A DNA stretch of 64,000 nt from NCBI GenBank assembly GCA_047602475.1, contig JASGHE010000001.1, forward strand, positions 394,944 through 458,943, given 5' to 3'. Position numbers and translations under genes: made by a program. The notes under the pieces were generated by a model, which was not told the origin of the DNA, did no database searches, and worked only from the letters and a program-made list of their open reading frames with translations. This document shows, piece after piece, positions 10,246 to 19,055 of this stretch. Source of the stretch: JAEUIE01 sp047602475 (GTDB lineage: Bacteria; Planctomycetota; Planctomycetia; Gemmatales; HRBIN36). Within the stretch, counting starts at the first letter, position 1. Each line of letters opens with the position of its first letter.

Positions 10246-10707
10246 TTACAATCGCTCACGAACCACGCTGTAGCCTACCCGAGAGCTATACTTCGGGAAG
10301 ACCGGACGTGCTTTCGTGGGCAGCAGGAAACTGTGCGAACAGCGCGGGCACTTGGCTTCCTTGCCCGCTTTCGATTCTGAATAGCGTAATTTCTGCTCGC
10401 ATTGAGGGCAGCGAGTGGCGGGCCTTTCGGCACCAGTCAACTCGCTTTCCCCTGGCATCGTCAGGCCGATTTTGCCGGCCAGCTTGCCCGTTGCTTCCCA
10501 CATCGTACGCCACACCTTCGGACTACTCATACCGATCTCCACAAACACAATATGCTCATGAGGCGGCGGATCTCCATGGTGATCCACCGTTGAGCGGGCC
10601 ACGTCTATACCCGATCCTGCCGGTTTGTCCAAGGGCAAGCACTTCATTTCGGATAGTTTGCGTAGTCTGGGAAAGTAATCGTGCTCAAAAAGGACATTCC
10701 CAGGCAA
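10246..10707 (-). CDS. Zinc-ribbon hypothetical protein
   Basis: Unrecognised protein of about 153 residues. The C-terminal half carries two CxxC pairs ('CPQCEQKL' and 'CPRCSHSF') forming a zinc ribbon of the type often attached to planctomycete proteins. The N-terminal half contains 'VDHHGDPPPHEHIVFVEIGM' and has no recognised fold. No signal peptide or membrane helix is visible. The TTG at 10707 is the only usable start found; the frame remains open for about 25 codons upstream without a standard start. It is transcribed away from the thiamine gene. The function is unknown. Confidence 0.55.
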   Translation of the reverse strand: MPGNVLFEHDYFPRLRKLSEMKCLPLDKPAGSGIDVARSTVDHHGDPPPHEHIVFVEIGMSSPKVWRTMWEATGKLAGKIGLTMPGESELTGAERPATRCPQCEQKLRYSESKAGKEAKCPRCSHSFLLPTKARPVFPKYSSRVGYSVVRERL

Positions 10708-10784
10708 ACTGCTGGCCGTGAAGATAGTGTGTCTGCCTGCACAACCATAGAATGAGGGGACTACGCAACTGCTGGATTCACTTC

Positions 10785-11798
10785 ATGCCGAACATCATTC
10801 TTAATGGCAAGCCCTACCAAGCCCCCGACGGGACTGTGCAGGACTTACTCATCAACTTGAAGCACGACTCAAAGCGATTGGCTATCGAAATCAACCACGA
10901 CCTGGTGCCTCGCACTCAACATGCCGAGCGTAGCCTTCGGGAAGGGGATCAGGTGGAGATCGTTACCCTCGTCGGTGGTGGTAGTGAAACATCGCTTGAT
11001 GAACCGCTCCAAGTGGCGGGCTTCACCTTCACCAGCAGACTGATCACCGGTTCGGGGAAGTACAGCAGCCATGATGTGATGCGTGATTGCCTGGAAGCGA
11101 GTGGCTGCAATGCCCTCACGGTGGCAGTCCGCCGGGAACGACTCTTCGATAAGGAAGGCCGCAGCCTGCTCGACTTCATCGACATGGATCGCTACACGAT
11201 TCTGCCTAACACTGCTGGCTGCTTCAACGCCCCCGATGCGGTTCGCCATGCTCGTTTGGGACGTGAAATACTCGAAGGCTACAACAACCCCGGCTCCCGC
11301 TGGGTGAAACTGGAATGCCTGGCTGATACGAAGACACTCCTGCCCGATCCCGTGGCTACCCTCGAAGCTACTATTGAACTCGTCAAGGATGGATTCCAGG
11401 TGATGGTCTACACCAGCGACGATCCGATCATCGCCCGCCGATTGAAGGAAGCCGGTGCAGCCTGTGTGATGCCGGCCGGTTCGCCAATCGGTAGCGGCCA
11501 GGGGGTGCTCAATCCCAACAACATTCGCATCCTCCTCGAATACCTGAAGGACCATGATCCCAACTACCCCGTGATTATCGATGCCGGAGTAGGCACTGCC
11601 AGCGACGTCGCTGCAGCCATGGAGCTGGGTTGTGATGGGGTACTGCTCAACTCCGCCATTGCTCACGCCAAGGAACCAGTGAAGATGGCGTGGGCGATGC
11701 GGTATGCGTGTATCGCAGGGCGGCTGGCTTATCTATCAGGCAGGATGCCCAGGAAGCGGTATGCAACGGCTTCGAGCCCGATGGATGAGCTGATCTAA
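10785..11798 (+). CDS. thiG: ThiS-ThiG fusion: sulfur carrier protein joined to thiazole synthase
   Basis: Thiamine thiazole-moiety synthesis. Residues 1-66 are a ThiS-type beta-grasp carrier ending in 'IVTLVGGGSE'. From about residue 72 comes a complete ThiG TIM barrel, with 'LITGSGKY', 'LPNTAGC', 'WVKLECLAD', 'VMPAGSPIGSGQGV' and 'DAGVGTASDVAAAMELG'. ATG 10785 is chosen because ThiS homology begins there; an in-frame ATG 33 bases upstream is less likely. Free ThiS carries sulfur as a C-terminal Gly-Gly thiocarboxylate, but here the glycines are followed by ThiG, so either the linker is cut or chemistry differs. Such bifunctional fusions are known elsewhere. No other thi gene is adjacent. 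Confidence 0.92.
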   Translation: MPNIILNGKPYQAPDGTVQDLLINLKHDSKRLAIEINHDLVPRTQHAERSLREGDQVEIVTLVGGGSETSLDEPLQVAGFTFTSRLITGSGKYSSHDVMRDCLEASGCNALTVAVRRERLFDKEGRSLLDFIDMDRYTILPNTAGCFNAPDAVRHARLGREILEGYNNPGSRWVKLECLADTKTLLPDPVATLEATIELVKDGFQVMVYTSDDPIIARRLKEAGAACVMPAGSPIGSGQGVLNPNNIRILLEYLKDHDPNYPVIIDAGVGTASDVAAAMELGCDGVLLNSAIAHAKEPVKMAWAMRYACIAGRLAYLSGRMPRKRYATASSPMDELI

Positions 11799-11826
11799 CT
11801 CTTTGTTTCTGTGTATGGAGAGCTAC

Positions 11827-13128
11827 ATGAAGCACATTCTGATATTAGCATTGAGCCTTCATATCTTCAGTCCAATTCTTGCCGACGATTGGCCCCATTG
11901 GATGGGCCCACAGCGGGATAACACCTGGCGTGAGGAAGGGTTGCTCGAGAAGTTCCCCCAAGGTGGCCCCAAGATCGTCTGGCGAACCGCCATCGCTGGG
12001 GGATACTCTGGGCCAGCCGTCACGAAAAATAGGCTCTACGTCACCGATTACGTTACCACCGAAAACTCCAAGATTGAGAACTTCAAGCGTGACAAGTCGT
12101 TCACAGGCAAAGAGCGGGTGCTATGCCTGAATGCCAAGAATGGCAGTGAAGTGTGGCACTACGAATACCCAGTGACTTACACCATTTCTTATCCGTCCGG
12201 GCCACGATGTACACCGATCGTGCATCAGGGTAAAGTTTATACGCTTGGGGCTGAGGGCAATCTTCTCTGCTTCGATGCAGAAGAGGAAAAGTTGTTGTGG
12301 TCGCATGATCTGAAGAAAGAGTACAAGACCAAGGCTGCCCTGTGGGGTTACTCCGCTCACCCATTGATTGATGGCAACAAACTCATCACTCTCGTCGGCG
12401 GCGAAGGCAGCCATGTTGTAGCGTTTGATAAGGATACGGGCAAGGAACTATGGAAGGCGCTGACCTCTTCTGAACAAGGCTATTCGCCACCCACCATCAT
12501 CAACGCTTCTGGTGTTCGGCAACTCATCCTTTATCGCCCCGATGCGGTCACTTCCCTCAATCCGGAGAATGGTCAGGAGTATTGGTCCATTCCCTACCAG
12601 GCGACCAATGGCTCCATCATCATGGCACCTATCGTCTGGAAGGATTTGATGTACGTCGCAGGCTTCTCCAACAAGAGCTTGCTGTTGAAACTCGGTGACA
12701 AGCCCGGCGCCACCGAAGTCTGGCGCGACAAGAAAGGAGCTGGCATCTGTCCCGTGAATGTCCAGCCTTTCAATGATAATGGTACCCTGTATGGCTTCGA
12801 TCAAAGCGGCATTTTCTATGGCATGGAGATCGCAAGTGGAAAACGACTCTGGCAGACAACGGACGTGATGAAGCATCGCGCCCAGGGCAGCGAGACCGGC
12901 TTCATCGTCAAGCAGGGCGATCGCTACTGGATCTTCAACGAGTTAGGCGAACTCATCATCTGCAAGTTGTCGCCAGAAGGCTACAAGGAAATCGACCGGG
13001 CTAAAGTCATCGACATGACCAACACCGCTTTTGGGCGAGATGTCGTCTGGTGCATGCCTGCCTTCGCCAACAAGCGGATGTATGTGCGGAATGACAAGGA
13101 ATGTATCTGCGTGGAACTAGCGAAATAG
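11827..13128 (+). CDS. Secreted PQQ-binding-like beta-propeller protein
   Basis: The 433-residue protein starts at ATG 11827, giving a signal peptide ('MKHILILALSLHIFSPILA'). The mature start 'DDWPHWMGPQRDN' is the conserved opening of the planctomycete outer-membrane PQQ-like family. Repeated propeller blades follow ('VLCLNAKNGSEVWHYEY', 'VVAFDKDTGKELWK', 'LLCFDAEEEKLLW'). No enzymatic residues or cytochrome motif are evident, so it may be a structural or binding propeller, not a true quinoprotein dehydrogenase. It converges with the MgtE gene, and a hairpin lies between them. Confidence 0.85.
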   Translation: MKHILILALSLHIFSPILADDWPHWMGPQRDNTWREEGLLEKFPQGGPKIVWRTAIAGGYSGPAVTKNRLYVTDYVTTENSKIENFKRDKSFTGKERVLCLNAKNGSEVWHYEYPVTYTISYPSGPRCTPIVHQGKVYTLGAEGNLLCFDAEEEKLLWSHDLKKEYKTKAALWGYSAHPLIDGNKLITLVGGEGSHVVAFDKDTGKELWKALTSSEQGYSPPTIINASGVRQLILYRPDAVTSLNPENGQEYWSIPYQATNGSIIMAPIVWKDLMYVAGFSNKSLLLKLGDKPGATEVWRDKKGAGICPVNVQPFNDNGTLYGFDQSGIFYGMEIASGKRLWQTTDVMKHRAQGSETGFIVKQGDRYWIFNELGELIICKLSPEGYKEIDRAKVIDMTNTAFGRDVVWCMPAFANKRMYVRNDKECICVELAK

Positions 13129-13136
13129 TCGCTTCA

Positions 13137-13171
13137 CTACTCGTCCCCAGTCCGAGATAGGGGACAAGTAG
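13137..13171. terminator. Bidirectional hairpin between convergent genes
   Basis: CTACTCGTCCCC at 13137-13148 pairs with GGGGACAAGTAG at 13160-13171 with one mismatch. It is located in the short gap between the PQQ-like gene (+) and the MgtE gene (-). Confidence 0.55.
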
Positions 13172-13173
13172 AA

Positions 13174-14160
13174 TCAAGCTACCAACCAGCGGGCCAGGCC
13201 GAAGTAGATGATGATGGTGACCATATCGGCGCAGGCCAGGGCGATCGGCCCGGCTGCTACCTGTGGTTCGAGTTTCATCAACCGCAGGGCAGTCGGGATG
13301 ATCCAGCCAATGCACGCTGAGGCAGAAATACCTCCGACGATGCCGCCGAAAACGATCAAGGCCAGTATGACGTTCTGTTGCCATACTAACACGATGCTTC
13401 CCACCACCAGGCTGCAACCCAGGCTCAGAAGTACCCCGGTACTGAGTTCGATGCGTAGCCCTTGCCAGAGCCTTCGCCAGGAAAGCGTGGGGCGATGCAA
13501 GCCTTGCAGAGCCAGCGTGACTGACTGGATGGCCACGCTTTCGCCTAATGCCAACACGACGGGAATGAAAAGGGCGAGGGCGACCAGCTTGGCAAGTTCT
13601 GCCTCGAAGAAGCTGGAGAGGAACCCTGCCAATAGGCCACCACCGATGTTGCACAGCAGCCAGGGAAAGCGTTTGAGGAAGCCTACCATCGGTGACTTCT
13701 GAGCACCGGTCAGGTGAACGCCGATAAGTTGAAAGACATCGTGAGTATGCTGTTCCTTATCCTGATCGTACATTTCACTGGTGTAGAGATCGACGTCGAT
13801 CAATCCGACAAACTCCCCTGCTGGGTTTACCACCGGGAAGGCCAGGAAGCGGTGCAGCACGAAGAACTCACAGGCTTCGAGCACAGTGGTATCGTCGGGC
13901 AGTTTGACCACGTCCTTGACCATCAGGTCTTTCAGACGAGTTTGCGGGTCAGCTAAAAGAAGACGGCGGGTAGGCACCACCCCCACCAGGCGATCACGGT
14001 CATCGGTCACATAGAAGTAGATCACACGTCCCGTCGGCTGCGTTTTCCGCAGTTGTGCCAGGGCCTCGTTGACCGTAGCCTCCGGTCGCAATCCCGAAGG
14101 CGCCGGCCTCATGTGAAGACTGATTGGTTCTGAAAGAAATGGGCTTGCGACCTGGGACAC
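13174..14160 (-). CDS. mgtE: MgtE-like magnesium transporter lacking the usual N-terminal domain
   Basis: Divalent cation transporter of 328 residues. Residues of about 20-140 form a CBS-domain pair ('YVTDDRDRLVGVVPTRRLL', 'FPVVNPAGEFVGLIDVDLY'). About 160-328 form the five-helix MgtE membrane pore ('ALALFIPVVLALGESVAIQS', 'ACADMVTIIIYFGLARWL'). Typical MgtE proteins are about 450 residues and start with a superhelical MgtE_N domain; that part is missing here. GTG 14160 has a GGAG site a few bases upstream; an internal ATG at 14112 is the alternative. In characterised MgtE the cytosolic domains gate the pore by sensing Mg2+, so loss of the N domain should alter gating. Confidence 0.85.
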   Translation of the reverse strand: MSQVASPFLSEPISLHMRPAPSGLRPEATVNEALAQLRKTQPTGRVIYFYVTDDRDRLVGVVPTRRLLLADPQTRLKDLMVKDVVKLPDDTTVLEACEFFVLHRFLAFPVVNPAGEFVGLIDVDLYTSEMYDQDKEQHTHDVFQLIGVHLTGAQKSPMVGFLKRFPWLLCNIGGGLLAGFLSSFFEAELAKLVALALFIPVVLALGESVAIQSVTLALQGLHRPTLSWRRLWQGLRIELSTGVLLSLGCSLVVGSIVLVWQQNVILALIVFGGIVGGISASACIGWIIPTALRLMKLEPQVAAGPIALACADMVTIIIYFGLARWLVA

Positions 14161-14370
14161 CCTGAACTCCGGAGGCTGTTCTCATCGTAGGACTTGTAGG
14201 GGACTGAATGGATGATGTTATGGAGTGTAAAGAACTATGCCCCATCCAGGAAGACGAGTTCGCAACACGAACTACCGACAAGAATTTGCACTCCAGCATG
14301 GTACTCTCGAATCCCGCGAGGTATACTTCAGTTATCTATTTTTCTCATTTCCTTGTCTCGGAGGTTACTC

Positions 14371-14769
14371 ATGAACGTGGAGCCACATGGCGAGCTGGTT
14401 CCGATAGGAGGCGGGGATACGATTCCCCTGACGCGGTCACAGCTTTCGATGGGAAGGCGGCGGGCCTGCGACATCTACCTCGACTATCCCAACATCTCCA
14501 GCGTCCATTGCGAACTGAACTTCAAAGACGGCTATTGGTACATCAGCGACAGGAACAGTACCAACGGCACCAAGGTGAACAATATGCGGGTAGCCACCCG
14601 TAAGCTGCTCATCCCCGGCGACGAGATCGGCATCGCCAAACGGCGGTTCACGATCAAGTACACCATGCCCTCCGACAAGCGTCTGGAAGACATGATGGAT
14701 GACGACATCCTCAGCCAACCACTGCTGGAACGGGCCGGCTTGCAAAAGGGCGGCAGGGACGACTTCTAA
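14371..14769 (+). CDS. FHA domain protein
   Basis: The 132-residue cytosolic protein starts at ATG 14371, preceded by GGAGG at 14360-14364. It is nearly all one forkhead-associated domain, with 'LSMGRRRACDIYLDYPNISS', 'VHCELNF', 'YWYISDRNSTNGTKVNN' and 'LIPGDEIGIAKRRF'. The phosphothreonine-binding Arg, Ser-x-x-His and Asn positions are present. The tail is acidic. FHA domains bind phosphothreonine peptides, and planctomycetes have many Ser/Thr kinases, but no kinase lies nearby. A strong terminator follows, so it is probably transcribed alone. Confidence 0.9.
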   Translation: MNVEPHGELVPIGGGDTIPLTRSQLSMGRRRACDIYLDYPNISSVHCELNFKDGYWYISDRNSTNGTKVNNMRVATRKLLIPGDEIGIAKRRFTIKYTMPSDKRLEDMMDDDILSQPLLERAGLQKGGRDDF

Positions 14770-14796
14770 GCTGAGCTATCTACCCTAATTAATAGA

Positions 14797-14828
14797 AGAA
14801 CGGAGCCAATGTTGGCTCCGTTCTTTTT
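14797..14828 (+). terminator. Intrinsic terminator after the FHA gene
   Basis: AGAACGGAGCCAA at 14797-14809 pairs with TTGGCTCCGTTCT at 14812-14824, and TTTTT continues to 14828. It is a classic stem plus T tract. Confidence 0.85.
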
Positions 14829-14842
14829 CATGGTGCCTGTCA

Positions 14843-15316
14843 CTATTTCTTACTTGTCGCTTTCGCTCCGCCGACAGGCACCGTCTGTGTTACTTGCGTG
14901 GTATCCGTGCCATGATTCTGCTGATATAACGCTTCAAGCTTCTGCTGCTGTTCCGGAGTCAGGATGGAGAAGAGTTCCATATCCATGATGAATCGAATCA
15001 TTATCATGGCCTGCATCGTTTGAGGGCTGATCATTCCCGGATCGAGCAGTACCCACATCTGAACCAACGACTGATAACTTTCAATAATATCCTGAGCAAG
15101 CATGAACTGTTCTTCATCGAACCCCAGAGCACGAGCCAGATCGCCATCCTGTAGAACGACCGCAAGGCCGCCGAATTGCAATTGTTCGGCTAGGTCGGCG
15201 CATTGATCAACAGTGTTACTCGTTGATGTCGTTCCTGAATGTTTTGTTTGCCCCAACGCTGGTCCCGTCAGGACAAACACAAGTGTAAGTACAGCCAGCC
15301 ATCTGGTCGGATTCAT
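14843..15316 (-). CDS. Secreted hypothetical protein with LTxxQ-like helix
   Basis: The 157-residue protein has a signal peptide ('MNPTRWLAVLTLVFVLTGPA', cut probable after 'ALG'). ATG 15316 has a GGGAGAG ribosome site. The mature part is helical and methionine-rich ('MISPQTMQAMIMIRFIMDME') and ends with 'ILTPEQQQKLEALYQQ'. That last stretch resembles the LTxxQ motif of Spy/CpxP-type periplasmic proteins, but the resemblance is short. No family assignment is justified. It probably acts outside the inner membrane. It stands alone, facing the FHA terminator. Confidence 0.65.
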   Translation of the reverse strand: MNPTRWLAVLTLVFVLTGPALGQTKHSGTTSTSNTVDQCADLAEQLQFGGLAVVLQDGDLARALGFDEEQFMLAQDIIESYQSLVQMWVLLDPGMISPQTMQAMIMIRFIMDMELFSILTPEQQQKLEALYQQNHGTDTTQVTQTVPVGGAKATSKK

Positions 15317-15537
15317 GATGCTCTCCCTGTATACGTTGACATATACGTTGACATTCCTGCTACGTTCGATGGAGCAAGCATACGCTCACCAACGTGAAGT
15401 TGTGATGAGTTAGCCGGTGAGAAATAGATCATGAGTCAATGATGACGTCGACCTTCATGAAGTTGCCATCGATACAAACAGGAACGCCTCCGGTGCCGGC
15501 AAAGGCACCGAAGGCGTGGGTTGAACGGGGCGTCTGT

Positions 15538-15765
15538 TTATTCTTTATTTTCAGCCTCGATCTCTTCGAGGAGTTGACGTGCCTTATTGCGGGCATTGGA
15601 TGGTGTGATTTCTTCAGGCTGCACCGAGGTCACCTTTTGAGTGATCTTGAGGGGCGGCGCCTGGATGGGCTGCTTTTCGGGAGTGGTCTCCAGAAAGAGC
15701 TTACATCCCGACAGGCTGCCAAGCAGCAGAGCGCCAGTGATCAGCGAGACGGAGATTCTTTTCAT
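15538..15765 (-). CDS. Small lipoprotein
   Basis: The 75-residue protein has a signal peptide and lipobox 'LSGC' (Cys at about residue 21). A short proline-rich segment and a helical, charged C-terminus follow. It starts three bases after the stop of the upstream gene on the same strand, and its GAAGGAG ribosome site overlaps that stop, so the two are co-translated. The function is unknown. Its size and lipobox suggest an anchored envelope peptide that may pair with the secreted helical protein encoded just before it. Confidence 0.65.
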   Translation of the reverse strand: MKRISVSLITGALLLGSLSGCKLFLETTPEKQPIQAPPLKITQKVTSVQPEEITPSNARNKARQLLEEIEAENKE

Positions 15766-15768
15766 GGG

Positions 15769-16356
15769 TTACTCCTTCTTCTCGCCACGGATGCTGCGAA
15801 CGCCTGACGACGTTTCAGCTTGAGCTGATTCGGTCGTGTCAGACCTCTTTTGCAGTAGTCGGGTTTCGACATCCTTATCATTCATCGGCTGGAACCGAGC
15901 CAGGCTGGCCGAGGACATTTTCTGTTCATAAACGGCCCAGGCGCGCGATTCGAGCAAGTCCGCCTGTTTGGCCAGTTCGGGATCATTCGTTTCTTCAGCA
16001 ATATCCCGCAGGCGTTGGCAGACCGCTTCCCGGCGAAGGGCTTTGTTCAGCTCAGCCTGTCGTGAGTTTGCTTCTGAAGCTTTTGTTTTGACGACGACTT
16101 TCTCACCAGTACCAGACTTCTCTTTGCTGGCATTCGCCTTGGCTTCTTCAGCCAATCGCTGCTTCTCTTCAATCCGGCCAGGAATCAGGTGCTCCCACCA
16201 AAGATTCTGTGCCAGATTTTGTGTCGTAACCTGTTTGGCTTTGCGGGCCTTTTCCAGATCCTGCACACTACTGTAGGTATCCGGCTCATCAGCGCGTACG
16301 GCGATGAGACTAACAGCCAGTACCATGAAGGCACCGGCGCAACGCATGAATGTCAT
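15769..16356 (-). CDS. Secreted helical hypothetical protein
   Basis: Unrecognised protein of 195 residues. ATG 16356 is preferred over upstream starts because GGGGGAG precedes it and a signal peptide begins there ('MTFMRCAGAFMVLAVSLIAV', cut near 'RADEP'). The mature protein is strongly charged and predicted helical, with lysine/glutamate-rich stretches ('EEKQRLAEEAKANASKEKSG') likely to form coiled coil. It is the first gene of a two-gene operon with the small lipoprotein. A scaffold or cell-envelope role is possible but not shown. Confidence 0.65.
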   Translation of the reverse strand: MTFMRCAGAFMVLAVSLIAVRADEPDTYSSVQDLEKARKAKQVTTQNLAQNLWWEHLIPGRIEEKQRLAEEAKANASKEKSGTGEKVVVKTKASEANSRQAELNKALRREAVCQRLRDIAEETNDPELAKQADLLESRAWAVYEQKMSSASLARFQPMNDKDVETRLLQKRSDTTESAQAETSSGVRSIRGEKKE

Positions 16357-16592
16357 GATCTCCCCCTGCCAGCCGACGATTCGGCTAGTTCCCCTTGGGT
16401 ACAAGATCGGTTCCCCCGATTCGACGAGTGGCCTATGCCCACGTTTGGGTATTCTGTCAAGGGCAACCCTCTTCACTTCCGTGATCGCTTCATTCTCATT
16501 TGTGAATATGAAGAGAACAGGAAGAATGCTTGCCTTTGGCAGGCCCTTTGAAGAGACTAACCCAGTAGTTCAACTCGAAGGAATGGTTGATA

Positions 16593-18191
16593 ATGCGACA
16601 TGGATTAACACTGGTGGTAGTGTTGTTGCAAATGGCACCCTGTTTTGCCCAATTGCGTGCCACCCCCAGCAAGCCCGACGCCAGCAACGAGTTCTTCGGC
16701 AAGGGGATGATTCCCAAATTGAAAATTGAAGTCAGTAAAGAGGAACTGGAGAAGCTGAAGAAGAATGATCGTGATTATGTTCGCTGCACTATTATTGAAG
16801 ACGAGAAGACCCGCTACGAAAATGTCGGCATTCATCTGAAGGGGGCAGCGGGCAGCTTTCGGCCCATCGAAGACCGCCCTGCCCTGACGCTCAGTTTCGA
16901 CAAGTTCAAGAAAAACCAGCGCTTTCATGATCTGGATAAGCTGCACCTCAACAACTCGGTGCAGGATGGGTCGTTCATGACCGAACTGCTTTGCGGGGAA
17001 CTCTTCCTGGCTAACCATGTACCCACGGCCCGTACCACCCATGCTCGGGTCTGGCTCAATGGCCGAGACCTGGGCTTTTATGTGTTAAAGGAAGGCTATA
17101 ACAGGACCTTCCTGAGACGCCACTTCGAGAACGCCACCGGCAACCTCTATGACGGCGGCTTCCTACAGGAAATCGACGCCGCGTTGAAGCGAATCACCGG
17201 CGATGGCCCCAATGATCATAGTGACTTGAAAGCCATCGTTGCTGCATGCCGTGAGCCGGACCTGGACAAACGCTGGCAACGAGTGGAGGCGCTGGTCGAT
17301 ATTGATTCGTTCATTTCTTTCATGGCCATCGAGCACATGACCTGCCATTGGGATGGCTACTGCCAGCAGCGGAATAACTACCGAGTTTACATTGATGGCA
17401 AGACTAAGAAGGCCTACTTCCTGCCGCATGGAATGGATCAGATGTTCGGCGACCCCAACTATCCTATTCTCCATATTCCCGGAGCGTTGGTGGCCAACAC
17501 GATCATGACCAACCCAGCCTGGCGTGTGAAATACCGGGAGAAGATGGATCAGTTGATGCCTTCATTCTCTCCACCAACCAAGTTCCTTGCACGGATTGAC
17601 GAAGTCACTAAGCGGATTCAACCTGTCATTACAGGCATCAGCAAACAGGCTGAAGCTGATTTCATGGCAAATGTCAATGGCCTCAAGGAACGAATCAAAG
17701 CACGTGAAAAGGTGCTGGTGGTTCAGAACGCCATCCCTGATCCCAAGCCGTTTCTATTTGATGCCAATGGCGTCGCGGTCGTAAAGGCATGGGAGGAACG
17801 AAAGGAAACGGACGATGCCAGGCACGAGATTCTGACGCTACCCAACAAACCCAAATGTTTATCGATCAAGGCCGGCCCCGGTGGGCAGTGCATCGCTTCC
17901 TGGCGAAGCCGGGTCATTCTGCCTGCGGGCACTTACCGCTTCGCTGTGAAAGCTAAGGCGGAGAAGATCGAAGCCAAGACCGATCAACAGGGCACTGGTG
18001 CAGGAATTCGCATCTCCGGCAGCCAGCGATCGAACAAGCTAGAAGGCACCAGCGACTGGAAACTGCTTGTCTATGAGTTCAAGATCGAGCAACCACAACA
18101 GGAGGTCGAGTTGATTGCGGAATTACGCGCTGCTTCAGGGCAGGTTCTGTTCCAGGCTGATAGCATGCGGTTGGTGAAGGTGAGGAAGTAG
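16593..18191 (+). CDS. CotH-family kinase-like secreted protein
   Basis: The 532-residue protein has an N-terminal signal peptide ('MRHGLTLVVVLLQMAPCFA'). ATG 16593 follows a GAAGGA site; TTG 16587 is in frame. The CotH domain occupies roughly residues 40-380, with 'VGIHLKGAAGSFR', 'KLHLNNSVQDGSFMTELLC', 'YVLKEGYNRTFLRRHF' and the acidic active-site block 'YFLPHGMDQMFGDPN'. CotH proteins are atypical kinases, first known from Bacillus spore coats. Planctomycetes carry many secreted versions with unknown targets. A C-terminal region of about 130 residues looks like a carbohydrate-binding-type beta sandwich. It converges with the aldolase gene after only five bases. Confidence 0.85.
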   Translation: MRHGLTLVVVLLQMAPCFAQLRATPSKPDASNEFFGKGMIPKLKIEVSKEELEKLKKNDRDYVRCTIIEDEKTRYENVGIHLKGAAGSFRPIEDRPALTLSFDKFKKNQRFHDLDKLHLNNSVQDGSFMTELLCGELFLANHVPTARTTHARVWLNGRDLGFYVLKEGYNRTFLRRHFENATGNLYDGGFLQEIDAALKRITGDGPNDHSDLKAIVAACREPDLDKRWQRVEALVDIDSFISFMAIEHMTCHWDGYCQQRNNYRVYIDGKTKKAYFLPHGMDQMFGDPNYPILHIPGALVANTIMTNPAWRVKYREKMDQLMPSFSPPTKFLARIDEVTKRIQPVITGISKQAEADFMANVNGLKERIKAREKVLVVQNAIPDPKPFLFDANGVAVVKAWEERKETDDARHEILTLPNKPKCLSIKAGPGGQCIASWRSRVILPAGTYRFAVKAKAEKIEAKTDQQGTGAGIRISGSQRSNKLEGTSDWKLLVYEFKIEQPQQEVELIAELRAASGQVLFQADSMRLVKVRK

Positions 18192-18196
18192 GCAGG

Positions 18197-18988
18197 TTAG
18201 TAGACCTTGCCTGTATTCTTTTCCCCTTGGAATGGCTTGAGCGCCGCGGCTGCCCCATCGAGCATGAACCGCAGTTCGCTGTTGATGGCTACGAACTGCC
18301 AGCCTTCTTTGGTACGGCGCAGGGCATCTTCCGGCGTAAAGGTATGAATACCCACTGGTACCTTGATCTTCTTTCCAGCCTGCAAGATACGCTGGATGGT
18401 TTTCTCCTGCTGTTCGGCCGAGGGTGGTTTGCCATCCTTTGAGTATTGACTGCGAGCCAGGTCGTTGGGGCCAACAAAGACTGCATCGACACCCGGCACC
18501 GAGAAGATATTCTCGAAGTCATCGACCGCATCGATGTGTTCACACTGAAGCACGACGAGTAATTCGTCATTGGCTTTCTCGTAATACTCCTGGCCGCTGG
18601 CTGCGAAGTTCAAAGCATGAGCGCCGCCGCCGACACTACGGTTACCCACCGGTGGATACTTGGCTGCCCTCACGGCCAGTTCGGCTTCGGCACGGGACAT
18701 CACCATGGGCACCACGATGCCATAGGCTCCGCCATCCAGTGATCGCTTGATATGATCATGGCTTCCGCACGGCACACGCACCAACGGCACCCCACCGGCA
18801 TCGGAGATGGTACCGAAGAGGTTCGATGCCAATTCCCAATCCATCGCCCCGTGTTCGAGATCGACGGTGAGCCAGTCAAACCCCGCTCTTGCCAAGTAAC
18901 GGGTGGCGAGTTGGTTCCCCAGAGATATCCAGGTGCCGACGGTGGGTTTGCCTTCACGGAGCAGGCGTTTGACAGGATTTGTTCGCAT
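18197..18988 (-). CDS. HpcH/HpaI aldolase/citrate lyase family protein
   Basis: Class II, metal-dependent pyruvate aldolase fold of 263 residues from ATG 18988, which has AGGGGA upstream; homology begins there although the frame is open for 17 more codons. Family signatures are 'VGTWISLGNQLATRYLARAG', 'DWLTVDLEHGAMDW', 'PLVRVPCGSHDHIKRSLDGG', the metal-ligand glutamate in 'VVLQCEHIDAVDDFENI' and 'DAVFVGPNDLARS'. HpaI-type enzymes cleave 4-hydroxy-2-oxoacids to pyruvate and an aldehyde. No catabolic operon surrounds it, so the substrate is open. Confidence 0.88.
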   Translation of the reverse strand: MRTNPVKRLLREGKPTVGTWISLGNQLATRYLARAGFDWLTVDLEHGAMDWELASNLFGTISDAGGVPLVRVPCGSHDHIKRSLDGGAYGIVVPMVMSRAEAELAVRAAKYPPVGNRSVGGGAHALNFAASGQEYYEKANDELLVVLQCEHIDAVDDFENIFSVPGVDAVFVGPNDLARSQYSKDGKPPSAEQQEKTIQRILQAGKKIKVPVGIHTFTPEDALRRTKEGWQFVAINSELRFMLDGAAAALKPFQGEKNTGKVY

Positions 18989-19055
18989 TGGCTGTTCCCC
19001 TGATGCCAGCATCTTATGATGATCGTGAAGGCAATCCATCCTCGGAGATGCTGTT

